Below are positions 1-10,500 of a stretch of DNA of 64,000 nt, one piece after another. The stretch's first letter is position 1. Every line of letters begins with the position of its first letter. The position numbers and the translations under genes were made by a program. Under the pieces are notes generated by a model. It was not told the DNA's origin and searched no databases. It was given only the letters and a program-made list of their open reading frames with translations. The DNA comes from Myxococcus landrumus (GTDB lineage: Bacteria > Myxococcota > Myxococcia > Myxococcales > Myxococcaceae), in contig NZ_CP071091.1 in NCBI RefSeq assembly GCF_017301635.1, forward strand, positions 7,308,501-7,372,500, in the 5' to 3' direction.

Positions 1-308
1 TGAGGGCCCGTTTGAATGCACAGGTCCGCTCGCGCGGTTTCGACTCGCTCACCGCGGTGCAGGTTTTCAGTGGGTTGCTCGCCGAGGCAGCGCAGGGGCG
101 GCGGGTCACGCGTCTTGTCCGTGATGGGCTCGTGCGCGAGCTGTCCGACGACTTCCCCGATGGTTGGCCGGGGAGGGATGGGCGACGAAACCCGCATGGG
201 ACGGGCTGTCGTCTCCGAGCGAAACCAAGGCACCAGCGGATGACAGTGCCTCCTGCTTGGGGGGCCTGGTGCCTTGGCGAAGGTGCTGCTCATCCCAGAC
301 GTGGTTCG
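1..308. other. Intergenic or uninterpretable left edge
   Basis: I see no supportable gene here. A forward frame is open from the window edge to about 488, but its third-position GC is lower than in neighbouring genes and it runs over the better supported minus-strand lipoprotein gene. One peptide in it (around bases 48-70) faintly resembles a carrier-protein 'GxDSL' site, which is not enough to call a gene. Confidence 0.4.
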
Positions 309-566
309 TCAGAACGTGCAGTTGGCCTTGCAGTTGACGTAGCAATCGGAGACGCCGCCACACTCAGACATGCACTTCCTTCTGCAGCGACAGACGGGGT
401 GGTTGCATTCCTCGATGCCGTCACTACAGGTCTCGCCGCCTTCATTGTTCAACAGGGTGTGTGGGGCGCTCTGGACCGGGGTCGTTGAGGCCACGTCCGC
501 GCTCGGTCCACCACAGCCCGACGCGAAGGACGTCGACAGCAGAATCGCCCAGCCCATTCGCTTCAT
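309..566 (-). CDS. Small Cys-rich lipoprotein
   Basis: An 85-residue secreted protein. The ATG at 566 starts a short signal peptide ending in a lipobox (SFASGC), so the protein is probably lipid-anchored. A GGAG Shine-Dalgarno sits about 6 bases upstream, and an upstream in-frame start at 665 would spoil the signal peptide. The last 42 residues hold nine cysteines with ECxxxxCxC and CxxxC spacings, so a small disulfide-rich fold is likely. The gene stands alone, divergent from the dehydrogenase genes to its right. Function unknown; small Cys-rich lipoproteins of this kind are common in myxobacteria. Confidence 0.7.
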   Translation of the reverse strand: MKRMGWAILLSTSFASGCGGPSADVASTTPVQSAPHTLLNNEGGETCSDGIEECNHPVCRCRRKCMSECGGVSDCYVNCKANCTF

Positions 567-781
567 GATGTCTCCAGTGTTGTCTTTGAGTTGCATTCGT
601 ACTTCGAGTGCATGGATTCCCAGGCGAGGGCGTGCCCGTGTCTGGCGACTCCCGTCGTTTCGCAAAGGACTTTTGACACCCCGGAGGGAGTGTCATCAGT
701 TCGCCCATTTCTGCGGCGCAGGGCTTCCGTACTACCTTCCGCGCGGGCTTCGAGGTTCGACGCCCAGGGAAGGCACACCGC

Positions 782-1453
782 TTGAAGACTCGGAACGTCA
801 TCGTCGTCGGAGGCACGGGCGACATCGGCCGCGCGGTCACTGGGAGGCTTCGCGCGGAAGGGCTCCGCGTGCTGTGCGCCGCGAATGACGTGGCGTCGGA
901 GACCCCCGACTCGCTGCACGTGGATGTCACGAGCGAGGACTCCGTGATGTCCCTGTTCAACCGCGCGGAGTCCGTGCTCGGCCCGCTCTCCGTGCTCGTC
1001 AACTGCTCGGGCTTCGGCGCCTTCACGCCCGTCCATGAGACCTCCCTCGAGGACTGGCGAAAGACGCTCGACGTGAACCTCACGGGAACGTTCCTCTGCG
1101 CGCGCGAGGCGGTCCGGCGGATGCGGTCCACGGGAGGCGGCAGGCTCATCCACATCGGGTCCGTGAGCGACCACCTCACGCTGCCGATGAACGGCGCCTA
1201 CGCCGCCAGCAAGCACGGCGTCCGAGGCCTCACCGGCGTCCTGAACGAAGAGGGCAAGGCACACGGCATCCGCGCCACGCTCGTGTCCCTGGGCGCCGTC
1301 TACACGTCCTTCTGGAAGTCCCGGCCGGAGTTCAGTCCCGCGGACATGCTCTCCGTGGACGACGTGGCCCAGTGTATCTGGGAGATTGCCACCAAACCGA
1401 TGAACGTCAGGGTCGACGAGGTCCGCCTCGTGCCACCCCGAGGAGTCCTGTGA
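782..1453 (+). CDS. Short-chain dehydrogenase/reductase (SDR)
   Basis: A 223-residue classical SDR, expected to be a cytoplasmic NAD(P)-dependent oxidoreductase. The nucleotide-binding motif GGTGDIG lies at residues 10-16 and the catalytic Tyr140-xxx-Lys144 (YAASK) is intact. The usual NNAG element reads NCSG. The only plausible start is TTG at 782, just before the Rossmann strand. Its stop overlaps the ATG of the next SDR by one base, so the two are translationally coupled and probably serve one pathway. Substrate unknown; 3-oxoacyl or sugar/polyketide ketoreduction are both possible. Confidence 0.82.
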   Translation: MKTRNVIVVGGTGDIGRAVTGRLRAEGLRVLCAANDVASETPDSLHVDVTSEDSVMSLFNRAESVLGPLSVLVNCSGFGAFTPVHETSLEDWRKTLDVNLTGTFLCAREAVRRMRSTGGGRLIHIGSVSDHLTLPMNGAYAASKHGVRGLTGVLNEEGKAHGIRATLVSLGAVYTSFWKSRPEFSPADMLSVDDVAQCIWEIATKPMNVRVDEVRLVPPRGVL

Positions 1454-2229
1454 TGCAGCCCCGAACCCAGCCCCCCGTCGCCGTCGTCACTGGAGCCAGC
1501 CGTGGCATCGGCGCCGCCATCGCCACCGAGCTGTCCCGCCAGGGGTTCGAGGTGGCGCTGCTCGCGCGTGACACGGCGCTGCTCACCCGCCTCCAGGAGC
1601 AACTGACGGCGGCCGGTGGACGCGCCTGGGCCATGCCCTGCGATATCTCCAACGCGAAGGACGTGGCGGCGACGCTCGAGAAGCTCGAAGCGAAGCTCGG
1701 CGTGCCCCGGGTCCTCGTCAACAACGCGGGCGCGGGCGGCCCGTTCCATCGCGCGGACGAGGTGAGCACCGAGGAGTGGGACTGGCTCTTCGGTCTCAAT
1801 GTGGAGTCCGTGCGCGACCTGTGCCGTTGGGCGCTGCCGCGCATGAAGGCCCAGGGGTACGGGCGCATCGTGAACATCTCCTCCATCATGGGCCTCTTCG
1901 GCGGCGCGCAGTCCTCCACCTACGCGGCCACCAAGCACGCCCTCGTGGGCTACTCCAAGGCCATCGCCGCGGAGTGGGGCGCCTACGGCATCACCTGCAA
2001 CGCCGTCTGCCCCGGCTACATCGAGACGGACATGCTCGCGAACGCGGACCCCAAGGTTCGCGCGCGGCTGCTCGAGCGAATTCCCACCCAGCGCTTCGGA
2101 AAGCCGGAGGAGGTGGCCGCAATGGTGTCGTTCCTCGTCGGGCCCCAGAGCGGTTACGTCAACGGCAGCGCCCTGGTGATGGACGGCGGACTGTCGGCGC
2201 ACCTCGCGTCGGATGTCCCCTCGTTCTGA
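1453..2229 (+). CDS. SDR, 3-oxoacyl-ACP reductase / hydroxybutyrate dehydrogenase type
   Basis: A 258-residue classical SDR with TGASRGIG at residues 13-20, an NNAG motif, catalytic Tyr157 and Lys161 (YAATK), and the segment CPGYIETDM that follows the active site in FabG-like and 3-hydroxybutyrate dehydrogenase-like enzymes. The ATG overlaps the stop codon of the upstream SDR. All catalytic residues are present, so it should be active in the NAD(P)H-dependent reduction of a ketone or oxidation of an alcohol. The pair may close a biosynthetic cluster lying left of the window, but nothing here shows which. Confidence 0.87.
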   Translation: MQPRTQPPVAVVTGASRGIGAAIATELSRQGFEVALLARDTALLTRLQEQLTAAGGRAWAMPCDISNAKDVAATLEKLEAKLGVPRVLVNNAGAGGPFHRADEVSTEEWDWLFGLNVESVRDLCRWALPRMKAQGYGRIVNISSIMGLFGGAQSSTYAATKHALVGYSKAIAAEWGAYGITCNAVCPGYIETDMLANADPKVRARLLERIPTQRFGKPEEVAAMVSFLVGPQSGYVNGSALVMDGGLSAHLASDVPSF

Positions 2230-2384
2230 CCCGACCCAGAAGGTCCCGTCATCGTGCAATCATCACCCGATTGCACGAAGTTCGAGGTTGCAAGAATCGA
2301 CACGGGTTGTCCGTTTCTGGTGAGACATTCTGAAACTGGCTTCGTCCCTTGCCTGCAGGTTCATCGAGGCGAGGAACACGGGTC

Positions 2385-5300
2385 ATGTCATCTCTTGGTT
2401 TCTTACCGCTCATGTGGGTGCTGGGCGCCACGGCGCCGGTTGCTCCACCAGCGCCAGCGGCCACCGAGCTGCCCTTCTCTCCACAAGCGGTCATCCAGCA
2501 GGTCCAGCTCTCCTATCGGCCCGAAGGCCAAGGCTTCTCGGGCGAACACCGGACGTATCGAGTCACTCACGCGGAGGGACAGCTCACCGTCTCGCCGCTC
2601 GCCTATCAGGTGGACCCGGCGGAGCCCTATCGCGTGGGGCTCTCGCTCGGCACCGCCGAAGTCAGACGAGGCACCCGTCTGGTGCGCCTGGACCCGCCGA
2701 AGGCCCTGGTGGCCCAGGACGGCTCGCTCCAGGTGTCTCGCGGCGCCATGTCGGAGCACTTCCACAACCGCGTGGAAGGCGTCGAGCAGTCGTGGCACTT
2801 CTCCCGCATGCCGGCGGGGCGCGGCGCCCTGACGGTGCGCGTGCCCGTGCGGGGCCTGGAGTTCCAGGCGAGCACGACCAGCGGTCTGCACTTCTCCGAT
2901 GCGAAGTCGGGCGCGGGCCTGCGCTACGGCCTGGGGACGTGGATTGATGCGAAGGGCCAGCGCACCGAGGTGATTCCGTCCTTCCACGATGGCGCCATTG
3001 TGTTGACCGTCCCGGAGGCGACGCTGAAGGCCAGCGCGTTCCCCGCGGTGCTGGACCCGGTGCTGAGTCCGGAGTTCGGCATCGACCAGCCGGTGGTCTC
3101 CGTGGAGCTGAAGGACCAGCACATGCCTCGGGTCGCGACCGATGGCACCAACTTCCTCGTTACCTGGTGGGACAACCGTCAGAACTACACGCGGCTGTGG
3201 TCCGCGCGAGTGAACGCGCTGGGCATGTTGTTGGAGCCGGGTGGCATGCCCCTCCCCACCACGCCGGACTGTGGCGACTACGCGCTGAGCTACGGCGCGG
3301 GTTACTACGTGCTCGCGTGTCCGCGGGGGATGATGCGCATCTCCAGCGACGGCGTGCCAGAGGCTCCCAGGAGCTTCCCCTTCAACATCCGGCACGTCTA
3401 TTTCCGGACGCCGGACCTCGCCTTCAACGGGACGAACTTCCTGCTCGTCTGGCCGGGCTTGAGCAACAACTTCCCGTCGGCGGGCGGCGCCCTCTACGTG
3501 GCGCTGCTCTCGTCGACCGGTGACGTGGTGATGCACCCGAAGGTGATTTCCCAGTACGAGACGGAGGCCCAGGACGCGGCCGTGACGGCGGTCGGTACTT
3601 CGTTCCGGGTCGTCTGGAGCGAGCTGACCTCGTACCTGCTCTCGGTGGTGGTGGATGGGACGACGGGCGCCGTGGGTCCCCGCGAGAAGGAAGTCTACGG
3701 CGGGGCCACCAGCCAGGCTCGCTTCCCGGCCGTCGCGAGCAACGGCGAGGACTATGCGTTCGTCTATCAGTACGGAGACGACACGGGGGAGGAGAGCGTG
3801 TCGGTCGAAGGTGTCATCCGACGGGGGGATGGCGGGACCAGCCGCTTCACCCTGGCCAACAGCGGACAGCCTGAGCGCCCCGACATCGCCTGGGTGCCCG
3901 ACTCCGGCGCATATGGCGTGGTGTGGACGAACACGCGCAATCACAGCCAGGTGCGCACCGAGGTCCATGGCGCGTGGGTGAGCCCCGCGGGAGTCGTCTC
4001 CGGAAGCGGGCAGCTCAGCACGACCTGGGACGGCCACTTCCATGAGGGCGCGAGAATCGCGGCGGGCGCGGCGGGCAGCATGGTGGTCTGGCAGCGCGGC
4101 TCGACGGGGATGGGCATCGATGTGTTCGGTCGTCGGCTGGAGGGCGGCACACCCGCGAACTTCGGCGCCAGCGCCAACACGCAGTCGGAGCCCGCCATCG
4201 CCGCGGGCCCGGATGGCTACTTCGTCGCGTGGGAGGACACGCGCAGCTACCAGTGGGAGTTCAAGGACATCTACGGCGCGCGGCTCGGGCCCACGGGAGA
4301 GATTCTGGACTCGGCGGGAGTGCTCATCGCCCGGCTGGTGTCTCCGACGAACGAGCTGACTCCGGCGGTGGCCTGGAATGGCAAGGACTGGCTGGTGGCC
4401 TGGCTGGAGCGTGGGGCCGGGACGAATCCGTCCAGCCTGCGTGCGCGGCGCGTCTCCGTGGCGGGCCAGTGGGTGGACTCGGTTCCGCTCACCCTGGGGC
4501 CCACGTGGAGCAGGCCCGTGACAGCCAGTGGCGCGCGGGGCGCGGTGGTGGCCTGGCAGGAGAATGGGGTGAAGGGTGTGCGCGCCACGCTGGTGCATGA
4601 CGACGGCGGCGTGACGGTGATGAACGGGTTGCCTCCGGACAGCGGCACCCTGGAGCCGTCCGTGGTGGGCAGCGGCTCGCAGTACATGGTGGCATGGGAA
4701 GAGGACGGCGGTGTCCGGGCGCAGCGCTTCAGTTCGCTCGGCGTGGCGCAGGGCGGCCGCATCGACGTCGCGCCAGGGCGCAGGCCATCGGTGGCGTCGG
4801 ATGGGACGGACTTCCTCGTCACGTATGCGCGGGATGGGGGCTCGGGCTCGCATGACTTCCTCGCGCAGAAGGTCAGCGCCACCGGTCAGGTGACCGCCAC
4901 GCCCGTGGTGCTGGGCAACTCGCGGGCGTACCTGCCTCCGCGTCCCTACACCACGTGGAGCGGCACGACGTACCTGACGGCCTGGATGGGCGTCGACGCC
5001 TCCAATCGCGCCAGCGTCCAGGCGAGCCGCATCGCGCGGAATGGCTTGCCGGTCGACACCGCGTCCTTCTCGCTCTTCGACGGGCGGCCCGAAGCGGAGT
5101 CGGACCCGGAGGACTTCTCCGGTCTGGGGCTCGCGTCGAGGGGCGATGGAACGGTGCTCGCGGTGACGACGCGCATGGACCACGCGCCCTTCATCCAGGC
5201 GCAGCGGGTGACGGCGAAGCGCGCGGACCTCCGCGATGCTCCGCGCGCGATTGCCGCGAGCGTGACGACGGTTGAGGACACCGCGGTGACCCTCACGCTC

Positions 5301-6749
5301 ACCTCGGCGGACCCCACGGCGGACGTGACGACGTATGCCGTCTCGACGCCGCCACCGACCGACCAGGGCTCGGTCCAGCTCACGGGGAACGTGGCCCGCT
5401 TCACCCCCGCGCCGGACTACTACGGGACGACGTCGTTCTTCTTCGTCGCGCGCAACTCGCAGGGGGACTCGGCGCCGGCCAAGGTCACCATCCAGGTGAC
5501 GCCGGTGAACGACCCGCCGGTCCTCGTCGTGCCGAGCACGCTGACCTTCGACGAGGACGCCACGTCCACGAACGCGAAGCACACGCTGACGGGGCTCGTC
5601 TCGGGCCCCGCGAATGAGTCCGCTCAGCGCCTGACGTTGACCGCGACGTCCGACAAGCCCTCGGTGGTGGCGAGCGTCTCGCGCACCACCATCACCTCGG
5701 GAAAGTCCACGCTCACCTTCGTGCTCGCGCCCAACGGGCACGGAACGGCGAACGTCACCGTGACGCTGAGCGATGACGGCAGCCCCCTGTTGTCGCGCTC
5801 GCAGGTCATCGCGGTGACGGTGCGCCCGGTGAATGACGCACCCGTCGCCACGGGGCAGAGTGTCCTCGTGGGGGAGAGTGGCCGCTCGTTCAAGTTGCTC
5901 GGCGGTGACGTGGACGGCGATGTGCTCCAGTACCGGGTGCTCACGCAGCCCGCCCATGGCACCTTGAGTGGAACCGCGCCGGACCTCACCTTCACTCCGG
6001 AGGCTGGCTTCTCGGGGAGCACGTCGTTCACCTTCGACGTGTTCGATGGAAAGGTCGCGTCCGCCGCGGCGACGGTGCAGCTCAACGTCACCAGCTCCGC
6101 GCCCGTGGTGACGTGGACGGGAGTGACGGAGGGAGACGAGGGCAGCGCGGTGCCGTTCAGCGCTTCGGCGACCAGCGTCTACGGAGGGCCGTTCACCATG
6201 ACGTGGACCTTCGGAGATGGAACCACTGGCACGGGCGCGCAGACGTCACACGTCTTCGCGGACGATGGTGACTACACCGTGTCGCTGTCCGTCGCGGACG
6301 GCGTGGGCCTGACGACCACGCAGCAGAAGAGCTACCGCATCCGCAACCTGCCGCCCGTGGCTGCTCCTGTGTCCAGGCAGTCCGTGGCACAGGGGCAGGT
6401 GGTGGAGCTGTCGCTCTCCGCTCAAGACCCGGGTGGAGCCAAGGACCCGTTGAGCTGGATGTTGCTCTCGGGGCCGGGCGCGCTGAGCACCGCGGGTCGG
6501 TATCGCGTCGAGACCGTGGCGCTGTCCGTGGGGAACCACGAGGTCCGCGCGCTGGTCTCCGACGACGAGGGCGGCACGGCGATGGTGTCGTTCACCGTCG
6601 AGGTCCTCCAGGCCCAGACGAAGCTTCAGGCCGGGGCGGAAGGCAGTCCCGGTGGGGGCTGCGCCGCCTCGGGTGGGGCCGTCGCGCCGTGGCTGCTGCT
6701 CGCGGCGCTGGGATGGGCTCGGCGCCGTCAGGAGCGAGGCGTCCGCTGA
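2385..6749 (+). CDS. Secreted beta-propeller/cadherin-like/PKD protein with MYXO-CTERM anchor
   Basis: A 1454-residue surface protein. The ATG at 2385 begins a signal peptide (a hydrophobic run followed by Ala/Pro) and has GAGG upstream; an in-frame TTG at 2349 is less likely. Residues about 240-940 are repeats of the 'FLVxWxDxR' kind, as in beta-propellers. From about 950 follow tandem cadherin/Ig-like segments that begin with 'VEDTAVT' and contain 'VNDPPV' or 'VNDAPV', then a PKD-like domain near 1275-1305 (WTFGDGT). The C-terminus has GGGCAASGG, a hydrophobic helix and Arg-Arg, the MYXO-CTERM sorting signal. Probably a cell-surface adhesion or matrix protein. Confidence 0.88.
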   Translation: MSSLGFLPLMWVLGATAPVAPPAPAATELPFSPQAVIQQVQLSYRPEGQGFSGEHRTYRVTHAEGQLTVSPLAYQVDPAEPYRVGLSLGTAEVRRGTRLVRLDPPKALVAQDGSLQVSRGAMSEHFHNRVEGVEQSWHFSRMPAGRGALTVRVPVRGLEFQASTTSGLHFSDAKSGAGLRYGLGTWIDAKGQRTEVIPSFHDGAIVLTVPEATLKASAFPAVLDPVLSPEFGIDQPVVSVELKDQHMPRVATDGTNFLVTWWDNRQNYTRLWSARVNALGMLLEPGGMPLPTTPDCGDYALSYGAGYYVLACPRGMMRISSDGVPEAPRSFPFNIRHVYFRTPDLAFNGTNFLLVWPGLSNNFPSAGGALYVALLSSTGDVVMHPKVISQYETEAQDAAVTAVGTSFRVVWSELTSYLLSVVVDGTTGAVGPREKEVYGGATSQARFPAVASNGEDYAFVYQYGDDTGEESVSVEGVIRRGDGGTSRFTLANSGQPERPDIAWVPDSGAYGVVWTNTRNHSQVRTEVHGAWVSPAGVVSGSGQLSTTWDGHFHEGARIAAGAAGSMVVWQRGSTGMGIDVFGRRLEGGTPANFGASANTQSEPAIAAGPDGYFVAWEDTRSYQWEFKDIYGARLGPTGEILDSAGVLIARLVSPTNELTPAVAWNGKDWLVAWLERGAGTNPSSLRARRVSVAGQWVDSVPLTLGPTWSRPVTASGARGAVVAWQENGVKGVRATLVHDDGGVTVMNGLPPDSGTLEPSVVGSGSQYMVAWEEDGGVRAQRFSSLGVAQGGRIDVAPGRRPSVASDGTDFLVTYARDGGSGSHDFLAQKVSATGQVTATPVVLGNSRAYLPPRPYTTWSGTTYLTAWMGVDASNRASVQASRIARNGLPVDTASFSLFDGRPEAESDPEDFSGLGLASRGDGTVLAVTTRMDHAPFIQAQRVTAKRADLRDAPRAIAASVTTVEDTAVTLTLTSADPTADVTTYAVSTPPPTDQGSVQLTGNVARFTPAPDYYGTTSFFFVARNSQGDSAPAKVTIQVTPVNDPPVLVVPSTLTFDEDATSTNAKHTLTGLVSGPANESAQRLTLTATSDKPSVVASVSRTTITSGKSTLTFVLAPNGHGTANVTVTLSDDGSPLLSRSQVIAVTVRPVNDAPVATGQSVLVGESGRSFKLLGGDVDGDVLQYRVLTQPAHGTLSGTAPDLTFTPEAGFSGSTSFTFDVFDGKVASAAATVQLNVTSSAPVVTWTGVTEGDEGSAVPFSASATSVYGGPFTMTWTFGDGTTGTGAQTSHVFADDGDYTVSLSVADGVGLTTTQQKSYRIRNLPPVAAPVSRQSVAQGQVVELSLSAQDPGGAKDPLSWMLLSGPGALSTAGRYRVETVALSVGNHEVRALVSDDEGGTAMVSFTVEVLQAQTKLQAGAEGSPGGGCAASGGAVAPWLLLAALGWARRRQERGVR

Positions 6750-6999
6750 GATGAAGTGACGTGAGTCCTTGGCGCATGGCCTGCTCGTCCAACACGGCGA
6801 GCGGGCCGTGCGCCTGGGAGGGCGCCCCGCGTGAGGTGCCCACGGAGAGCGAGGGAGTAGGAGCCCGAGCGTCTGTCCACGGGGCTTCGAGGCTGGGGGC
6901 CTGGGCCCTCCGGGTTCTCGGTTGCCTGGAACGTTCGCATGTTGACGCCGAGGACTCGGCCGAAGCCGGAGCCGGTGTCATTGCGAGAGGACCAGGACC

Positions 7000-7530
7000 A
7001 TGGACGACGGTTCACGCCAGCGGAGGTGGTGGGCGTTGCTGCTCGCGGGGAGCGTGCTGGCGGCGGGGTGTGGCGGAGGTGAGGAGTCAGAGGGCGGAGG
7101 GATGGGGCCCTCGGCGGGTGTTCGGGAGAAGCGCTCCGCGCTGTGGCGGGACCTGGTGGCGTCTCGCGAGAAGCCACCAGACCCTCAGGCGCTGAAGGGG
7201 CCGGATGAGCAGGGCATTGGCAGGCCCGACCATCGACGGCCCGAGCCCTCGGGCAGCGTGAAGGGCTACGTGTCGTGGGTGGGGGACAACGAGCTGCTCA
7301 TCCGCGATGCCCAGGGGAAGGAGCAGGACGTGGGCGTGGTGCCGGACACGGAGCTGCGCTTGAACGGCAAGCCCGTGGGCCTGGCGTCGATGCGCGAAGG
7401 GGACTCCGTCGAGGCCACGTACGACGATGGCCCCGGAGGCTGGGTGGCGCGCGAGGTGGTGGTGCGAGCCAACTCCGAGCCGCCCCCTTCCCCCTCGGAT
7501 GAGCGGGGCGGGGCGGCGGTGTCTCCGTGA
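7000..7530 (+). CDS. Lipoprotein with small beta-domain
   Basis: A 176-residue predicted lipoprotein with signal peptide and lipobox (LAAGC) within the first 25 residues. A low-complexity region is followed by a compact beta-rich segment (residues about 85-155) containing 'GYVSWVGDNELLIRDAQGKE' and 'VGLASMREGDSVEATY', which resembles the small OB/SH3-like folds of DUF5666-type proteins. The ATG at 7000 has AGGA upstream. The 3' end lies only 4 bases from the 3' end of the opposing nuclease-like gene. Function unknown. Confidence 0.78.
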   Translation: MDDGSRQRRWWALLLAGSVLAAGCGGGEESEGGGMGPSAGVREKRSALWRDLVASREKPPDPQALKGPDEQGIGRPDHRRPEPSGSVKGYVSWVGDNELLIRDAQGKEQDVGVVPDTELRLNGKPVGLASMREGDSVEATYDDGPGGWVAREVVVRANSEPPPSPSDERGGAAVSP

Positions 7531-7534
7531 CAGG

Positions 7535-10500
7535 TCAGTGGACCCCGCTGCTTCCTCCAAAATAGTAGCGGCTGATGACGGGGTAGTGGTCGCTGACGGT
7601 GTTGGCGTAGTCGGGCACGTTGGGGCGCAGGGTGCGGACGGAGCCATCGACATAGTCCGCGGAGAGCTCATCACTGGCGAGGGTGTGGTCGATGGCGTCG
7701 GGATACCCGGTGGTGGTGGGCTCGCCGCGCTCCGACAAGACTCGGGTGATGAAGGTGTAGTGCGTGGAGTCGGACAGGAAGTTCTCATACGGCGTGGGGC
7801 GATACACGCCGCCAACGCGGCTGATGGAGCGGTCGACGTCGTCGTTCCAATCGCCAATCACAAACACATGCGTGTCGGGCATCGTGTCCAGGTACTTCTT
7901 GAGCTGGAGGCTCGCGTCCCGCCTTCGGTTGTAGGACGTCTCATCATCGAAGGCCTTCATGTGCAGGACGATGATGACGAGCTGGGTCGCCGCGCCATGG
8001 ATGGAGGTGGTGAAGTCGACGCGCAGGGGGGGGCGGCCCGCGAAGAGGCTGGCGTGCTCGGTGAGGATGAGGGAGGCACCTTCGAACGTGAGGGAGCTGT
8101 CGTAGAGGATGCCGGGCTTCTGCTCGTTGCTGCTGTACCAGGTGCCGGCGTTGGAGACGTAGAGCGCGTCGTCGGCCAGGAAGCCTTGATACGAGTGGAG
8201 CTGGGACTTGAGGATGTCGAACTCCTCGCTGTCGACCATCTCGACCAGGCCCCACACGTTGGCGCCCGAGGCATTCAGGATGTCGCGAGCGTGCTCCAAC
8301 TGCGGCCCATCCGGCGGGCCGTTGGCGTCCGCGCCGAACCACTCGATGTTCCAGTGGCCCACGGTGAACAGCTCGGCCAGGCTCGTGATGGTGAGCTCCA
8401 GCGTGCGGGTGGCCGTGGTGCCCGAGGCATCCTCGACCACGACGTCGAAGGACGAGGTGCCCGCGGTGGTGGGCGTGCCGGAGATGACGCCGTCCGAGGA
8501 GAGGAGCAGACCCGACGGGAGTGAGCCTCGCGTGATGTTCCAGGTGAAGGGCGCCTTGCCACCGGAGAGGGCCAACGTCGTGGAGTAGGCCTCGCCGCGC
8601 CTGGCTTCGGGGAGCACGGTGGTGGTGACAGAGGGGCTCTCGTAGATGGTGAGGGCGAGCGGCCGGAAGGCGGTGCGGCCATGGGCGTCGGTGACGCGAA
8701 CCTGGAGGGAGAAGGTGCCGGGCACGGTGGGGCTGCCGGAGAGGCGTCCACTGGTGGAGAGCACGAGCCCCGACGGGAGCGCGGGGAGGGTGTCGAAGAC
8801 ATGGGGCGCCTTTCCACCCGTGACGCCGTAGGACTCGCTCACGGCGATGCCGACATAGGCCTCGAGCGAAGTGCTGGGGCCCGTGACGGCGGGGAGTGCA
8901 TACACCTGGAGAGAGACGTCACGGAGGTGGGTGCGTCCTCGGCTGTCGGTGACGCGAAGGGTGAGCGCGGAGGTGGTGGCCTGCGCGCCAAGGGTTCCCG
9001 AGATGACGCCCGTGTCCGACGCGAGGGCGAGGCCCGAGGGCAACGTCCCCGAGGCGATGGACCAGGTGAGGGGCAGGCGGCCTCCCGATGCGGTCAAGGT
9101 GGAGGCGTACCCGGTGGTGGCGTAGCCGTCGCTGGGGGCGCTGGTGATGGTGACGGGGGCGGAGACCTCCAGCGCGAGGGTTCGGCTGTCGGTGCGCCCA
9201 TTCCCATCCGAGACGCGCACGCTGAAGGACGTCAGGCCGGTGGACGTCGGTGTGCCGCTCAGCGTGCCTTGCGCGGAGAGAGTGAGTCCCTGCGGCAGCG
9301 CTCCCGAAGCGAGGGCCCACGTGTTCGTGCCCGCGCCTCCCGTGGCGGTGAGGCCGTGGCTGTAGAGGTCGCCCTGCGTCCCATCGGGGAGGGAGAGCGT
9401 GGTGATGGCGGGGAGGGCGTTGACGGTGAAGGTGACGGTGCTGGTCGCGACGCGGTCATTGGCGTCCCGAGCATGGACGTCGAAGGTGAAGACACCGCCT
9501 TGCGTGGGTTGACCATGGAGCAGTCCCGCGGAGGCCAGCGTGAGCCCCGGAGGAAGCGCGCCCGAGGATGAAAAGACGAAGGGTGCCTTGCCGTGCAAGA
9601 CATTGAGCGGACGCGTGACGTTGTCTCGGACGTAGACACTCTGGGGTGCGAGGGCGCCGAGCGCGGGCGGCAGGAAGCTGGCGAGGGTGACTTCGCGCGT
9701 GTCCGTGGCGCCCAGCGCGTCCGTGACGCGAACAGTGAACGACGTGGTGCCCGCCGAGGACGGGGTGCCGTCGAGGACCCCCGTGTCTAGAAGGGAGAGT
9801 CCTGGAGGCAGGGTGCCGCTGACGAGGGACCAGGTCCGTGGCGCCTGTCCTCCAGAGGCGGAGAGGGACTGCCCATAGGCCCGGTCGGTATAGGCATCCG
9901 GGAGGGTGGCGGTGGTGATGGTGAGGCCCGCGCGGACGATGAGCTGGAAGGGCGCGGAGGCGGTGCGGCCATTGGCGTCACGCGCTTCGAGGGTGAAGGA
10001 CGAGGTGCCTTGAGCGGTGGGCGTACCAGCGATGGAGGTGGCTTCGAGCCGGAGTCCCGGAGGCAACGCACCGGACGTCAGGCGCAGTGTCAGCGGCGCG
10101 CGTCCACCCGAGAGGGCGAAGGCGAAGGAATACGGAGCTCCAACGACACCGAACGAAGGGGGCGCGGTGGACAGCGTGGGGGCCGTGAAGCTGGAGAGGG
10201 TGAATGGCTGAGTGGCCTCTCCCCCCGAGGCATCCCGGACGCGAAGGGAGACCGTGAATGAACCCGTGGCGGTGGGTGCGCCGGAGAGGAGCCCCTGGGC
10301 ACTGAGCTGGAGGCCGGAGGGCAGCGCTCCGCTGGCGAGGCTCCAGGCATACGGAGGCGTGCCGCCGGACGCCATGAGGTGGGCGGCGTAGGTGTCACCG
10401 AGATACGCGTCCGCGAGGACAGGGGTGGTGACGGTGAGGGACGTGTTTCCACCATCGGGTGGCGGAGTTCCCGAATCAGGCAGTGAAGGCGGAGGGGCGC

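Noticed and set aside
12..488. Forward frame open from the left edge with a 'GFDSL' peptide like a carrier-protein site
   Set aside because: Third-position GC is low for this genome, no typical carrier-protein continuation follows, and it runs through the supported minus-strand lipoprotein gene.
2403..5957. Very long minus-strand frame (1184 codons)
   Set aside because: It is the mirror of the MYXO-CTERM gene: Arg/His/Gly-rich, no domains. GC-rich coding DNA commonly leaves the opposite strand open.
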